Part shown: positions 32,726 to 34,817 of the stretch, piece by piece
How the letters are laid out: every line of letters begins with the position of its first letter
How positions within the stretch are numbered: position 1 is the first letter of the stretch
Translations under genes and position numbers: made by a program
The notes under the pieces: generated by a model
Databases searched by the model: none
What the model saw: the letters and a program-made list of their open reading frames with translations, nothing else
What the model was told of the DNA's origin: nothing
NCBI GenBank assembly: GCA_020160955.1
Contig: JAIUOX010000047.1
Location: 1-34,817 of the forward strand
Length of the DNA: 34,817 nucleotides
Direction of reading: 5' to 3'
Source of the DNA: Pseudomonadota bacterium
GTDB lineage: Bacteria > Pseudomonadota > Alphaproteobacteria > Reyranellales > Reyranellaceae

Positions 32726-32751
32726 GTAACGTTCACGAACCCGTCACCGAA
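32726..32751 (+). promoter_or_regulatory. Autoregulatory ECF sigma factor promoter
   Basis: GTAACG (32726-32731), 16 nt, CGAA (32748-32751). The transcript should begin at about 32757, some 14 nt before the TTG start of the sigma factor, consistent with positive autoregulation. Confidence 0.85.
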
Positions 32752-32770
32752 GACGGGAAGACGGACCTCG

Positions 32771-33319
32771 TTGAGCGACCCGAACGAACTCTCCGCCTTG
32801 ATGCGGCAGGCCCGGCGCGGTGACGACGAGGCCTATCGGCGACTGCTCCTGCAGCTGGCAGCGTGGCTGCGTGGGGTCGTGCGCCGGGGGCTGGCCGCGG
32901 CGGGACGGGGCCCGGCCGATCTCGAGGATATCGTGCAGGAGACCTTGCTGGCGATGCATCTGAAGCGTGACACCTGGGACGAGAGCCAGCCGCTCGAGCC
33001 GTGGGTGCGGGCGATCGCGCGCTACAAGCTGGTCGATCACCTGCGCCGCCGCGGCTTCCACGACCACCTCGACCTCGACGCGCTGGGCGACAGCCTCGCC
33101 GCACCGGCCGGGCAGGATGCAGGCGACGGGCTCGACGCGCGGCGGATGCTGGGCGGGCTGCCGGCCCGGCAGCGCCGCATCGTCGAGGAGATCACCATCG
33201 AGGGCCGCCGCTCGGCCGAGGTCGCGACGCGGCTCGGCATGAGCGAGGGCGCGGTGCGCGTGGCGCTGCACCGTGCGCTCAAGACGCTGGCCACCCTCTA
33301 CCGGAAGGACGTGGCATGA
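32771..33319 (+). CDS. sigF: RNA polymerase sigma factor, SigF-like ECF type
   Basis: A 182-residue ECF sigma factor with sigma2 (about residues 20-95, DLEDIVQETLLAMHL and PWVRAIARYKLVDHLRRRG) and sigma4 (about 125-182, LPARQRRIVEEITIEGRRSAEVATRLGMSEGAVRVALHRALKTL). The frame is open far upstream, but the promoter sets the start: TTG 32771, with ATG 32801 as an alternative ten codons in. Its stop overlaps the start of the NrsF-like gene by ATGA, so they are coupled. In Caulobacter, SigF with anti-sigma NrsF responds to chromate, cadmium, copper and oxidants and drives bufferin-type operons. The same role is inferred here from the neighbouring genes and promoters. Confidence 0.9.
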   Translation: MSDPNELSALMRQARRGDDEAYRRLLLQLAAWLRGVVRRGLAAAGRGPADLEDIVQETLLAMHLKRDTWDESQPLEPWVRAIARYKLVDHLRRRGFHDHLDLDALGDSLAAPAGQDAGDGLDARRMLGGLPARQRRIVEEITIEGRRSAEVATRLGMSEGAVRVALHRALKTLATLYRKDVA

Positions 33320-33951
33320 AGACCGACCGCCTGATCGACGCGCTGGTCGCCGACCGCGCCGCGCCGTCGCGGCCGATCGCGACGGCGCTGGCCGGCGCGC
33401 TGGCGCTGGGCGGCCTCGTCTCGCTGGTCGTCTTCGCCATCGAGCTGGGTGTGCGCAAGGACCTGGGCGCGGCGCTGGCGACCTGGCGCTTCGACCTCAA
33501 GATCGTGCTGGTCGCGTTCGCGGTCGTGCTGGCGTTCGGCGCGTGCCGCGCGCTGGCCAACCCGGCCGCCGGGCCGCGCGCCTTGCGCCGCCTGCTGCCG
33601 CTGCTGGCGTTGGCCGCCGGGCTGGTCGCGGTCGAGCTGGTCGTGTCGCCGGCCGCGAGCTGGTCGACACGCCTGGTCGGCAGCAACGCGCGGTTCTGCC
33701 TGACCTTCATCCCGATCCTGTCGCTGGCGCCGCTGGCCGCCGCCCTGCTGGTGCTGCGTCGCGGCGCCCCCACCTCGCCGACGCTGGCCGGCGCCGCCGC
33801 CGGGCTGCTGGCGGCCGCGAGCGGCGCGCTGCTCTACGCCTTCCACTGCTTCGACGATTCGCCGCTGTTCGTCATGACCTGGTACAGCCTCGCCGCCGTG
33901 CCGATCGTCGCCCTGGGCGCGCTGGCCGGGCGGCGCCTGCTGCGCTGGTAG
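33316..33951 (+). CDS. nrsF: NrsF-like DUF1109 membrane anti-sigma factor
   Basis: A 211-residue inner-membrane protein with about six membrane segments (from residue 22 to the end) after a short cytoplasmic N-terminus (MKTDRLIDALVADRAAPSRP). Cysteines lie at C128 (ARFCLTFIPIL) and C178 (YAFHCFDDSPLFV), matching the two conserved cysteines of NrsF/DUF1109 proteins that are needed for signal response in Caulobacter; C77 is a third. It should hold the sigma factor at the membrane and release it when metals or oxidants react with the cysteines. It is translationally coupled to the sigma gene. Confidence 0.92.
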   Translation: MKTDRLIDALVADRAAPSRPIATALAGALALGGLVSLVVFAIELGVRKDLGAALATWRFDLKIVLVAFAVVLAFGACRALANPAAGPRALRRLLPLLALAAGLVAVELVVSPAASWSTRLVGSNARFCLTFIPILSLAPLAAALLVLRRGAPTSPTLAGAAAGLLAAASGALLYAFHCFDDSPLFVMTWYSLAAVPIVALGALAGRRLLRW

Positions 33952-34013
33952 ATTGCCAGCAGTGCATGCACACGAAATGAACCCCCTCCACGGTACGCAA
34001 TAATTCCCCGGCG

Positions 34014-34042
34014 TTGCCCGCCGCAATGACTTGGGTTATACT
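34014..34042 (+). promoter_or_regulatory. Sigma-70-type promoter for the SrfA-like gene
   Basis: TTGCCC (34014-34019) and TATACT (34037-34042) with a 17-nt spacer. The transcript would start near 34049, giving a leader of about 62 nt. The region is more AT-rich than its surroundings. Confidence 0.65.
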
Positions 34043-34110
34043 TTCGCATCGAACATAATCCCGTCGGATTCGGCGGGCGTTATGGCGGTCCCCCGGAACC
34101 ACGGAAGGCC

Positions 34111-34817
34111 ATGGGCGACCGCCCCACCCTGATCCTCACGACTCGACTGGGCGTTCGGCCGCTGGGCGTGCGCGGCGATCCCCTGCACGCGGTGGCGGGC
34201 CAGTTGCGCGCGGTGATCCGCCGCCGGCTGGGCGACGAGACGGCGAGCCTGCTGGCCGAGCCGCAGATGCACGAGTCGGGCGACGGCATCGACTGGTACG
34301 CCGACCGCGCCGGCCCGGTGCAATCGTTCGCGTCGCTCGACGCCGCGCAGCAGGCGGCCATCCTCGACACCATCGACACCCGCCTGTCGGCGATCCGCTC
34401 GCTGGGCGGCGTGCTGCAGGAGATGTCGGGCAGCGAGGAAGCCCGCCTGGTCGGCCAGTCGCTGGCGTTGGCCACCGTGCGGCCGTCCGACGACTTCATT
34501 TTCGTGGTCGACGGCGAGCCGGTGATCGCCGCCTGGGGCTACGAATCCGACGCCTTGGCCGCGCTGCAGCCCTACGTGCCGCCGCCGGTCCCCGTCCCCG
34601 CCCCGCCGCCGCCCGTCGTCGCGACCCCGGCGCCGGCCGCCGTGCTGGCGACCGCGCCCGCCGCCGTCCTGCCGGGCCGCCTCGCCTGGGCGCCGTGGCT
34701 TTCCGCCCTGCTGTTCGGCGTGATGCTGCTGCTCCTGCTGCTGCTCACGTCGTGGCTGCTGCGGACCTGCGCTCCGGTCGATCCGTCGCTCAACGTCGCG
34801 ATGCACGAGACGCCGGC
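34111..34817 (+). CDS. SrfA-like protein, 3' end beyond the window
   Basis: The first 235 residues of a protein cut by the window edge. It starts at ATG 34111 with GGAAGG just upstream. The N-terminal region has the blocks HAVAGQLRAVIRRRLGDETA, SGDGIDWYADRAG and DFIFVVDGEPVIAAWGYES, which resemble, as I recall them, SrfA proteins of the SrfA-SrfB-SrfC set first described in Salmonella. A Pro/Ala/Val-rich linker follows (about 150-185), then one membrane segment (about 191-215, LLFGVMLLLLLLL). If correct, srfB- and srfC-like genes should follow downstream. The function of this set is not established. Confidence 0.6.
   Translation, partial: MGDRPTLILTTRLGVRPLGVRGDPLHAVAGQLRAVIRRRLGDETASLLAEPQMHESGDGIDWYADRAGPVQSFASLDAAQQAAILDTIDTRLSAIRSLGGVLQEMSGSEEARLVGQSLALATVRPSDDFIFVVDGEPVIAAWGYESDALAALQPYVPPPVPVPAPPPPVVATPAPAAVLATAPAAVLPGRLAWAPWLSALLFGVMLLLLLLLTSWLLRTCAPVDPSLNVAMHETP

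Overview
The window is about 70% GC, densely packed, and uses mainly ATG with some GTG/TTG starts. The gene families (DUF1194 VWA protein, TorF-type porin, HemP, NrsF/DUF1109 anti-sigma, Bug-type receptor beside a CaiB/BaiF CoA-transferase, complete kdp operon, tandem kup) fit a free-living alphaproteobacterium, perhaps a Rhodospirillales- or Reyranella-like lineage. That placement is inference from gene content only. No rRNA, tRNA, CRISPR array, transposase or phage gene was seen, and no gene-free stretch exceeds 300 bases. Most long open frames on the opposite strand of real genes are high-GC shadows and were left out.

Layout. 1-6361: the tail of a glycine-rich protein with a strong terminator, then exported and catabolic genes (DUF1194, class II aldolase, exported protein, CMD-family protein) and a divergent pair of transcription units, CoA-transferase plus cyclase against a Bug receptor. 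6428-9273: a copper module, csoR divergent from a copper P-type ATPase with one CsoR-like operator between them. 9391-10724: a small membrane protein and a TerC-family protein. 10697-14366: a minus-strand operon of substrate-binding protein, ATPase, permease and a 2-oxoglutarate/Fe(II) oxygenase. 14499-17780: a small exported protein, a minus-strand run VOC protein, CMD protein, purC, methyltransferase, and a YdhR-like protein. 17765-25909: a complete kdp locus on the minus strand (small membrane ORF, 27-residue ORF, kdpF, kdpA, kdpB, kdpC, kdpD, kdpE). 26123-30975: a TorF-like porin and two tandem kup paralogues, so the window holds a large potassium-uptake island. 30989-31759: hemP divergent from an unrecognised Cys-containing protein across a Fur-like box. 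31761-33951: a metal/oxidant stress module with DoxX, a BufA2-like bufferin precursor, an ECF sigma factor and an NrsF-like anti-sigma factor. 34111-end: the start of a SrfA-like gene.

The most interesting system is the last stress module. The promoter regions of the BufA2-like gene and of the sigma factor, which face away from each other, both carry GTAACG-N16-CGAA. This looks like a self-contained autoregulatory circuit: anti-sigma with two membrane cysteines, sigma factor, bufferin. The MNIO maturation enzyme (BufB) and its partner BufC, normally encoded next to bufferins, are absent from the window. Second is the kdp-porin intergenic region, where a 21-bp imperfect inverted repeat has arms that each contain two CATAGGAA-like half-sites spaced by 11 bp, as expected for an OmpR-family regulator such as KdpE. 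Two tiny kdp genes (27 and 29 residues) are easily missed by gene callers.
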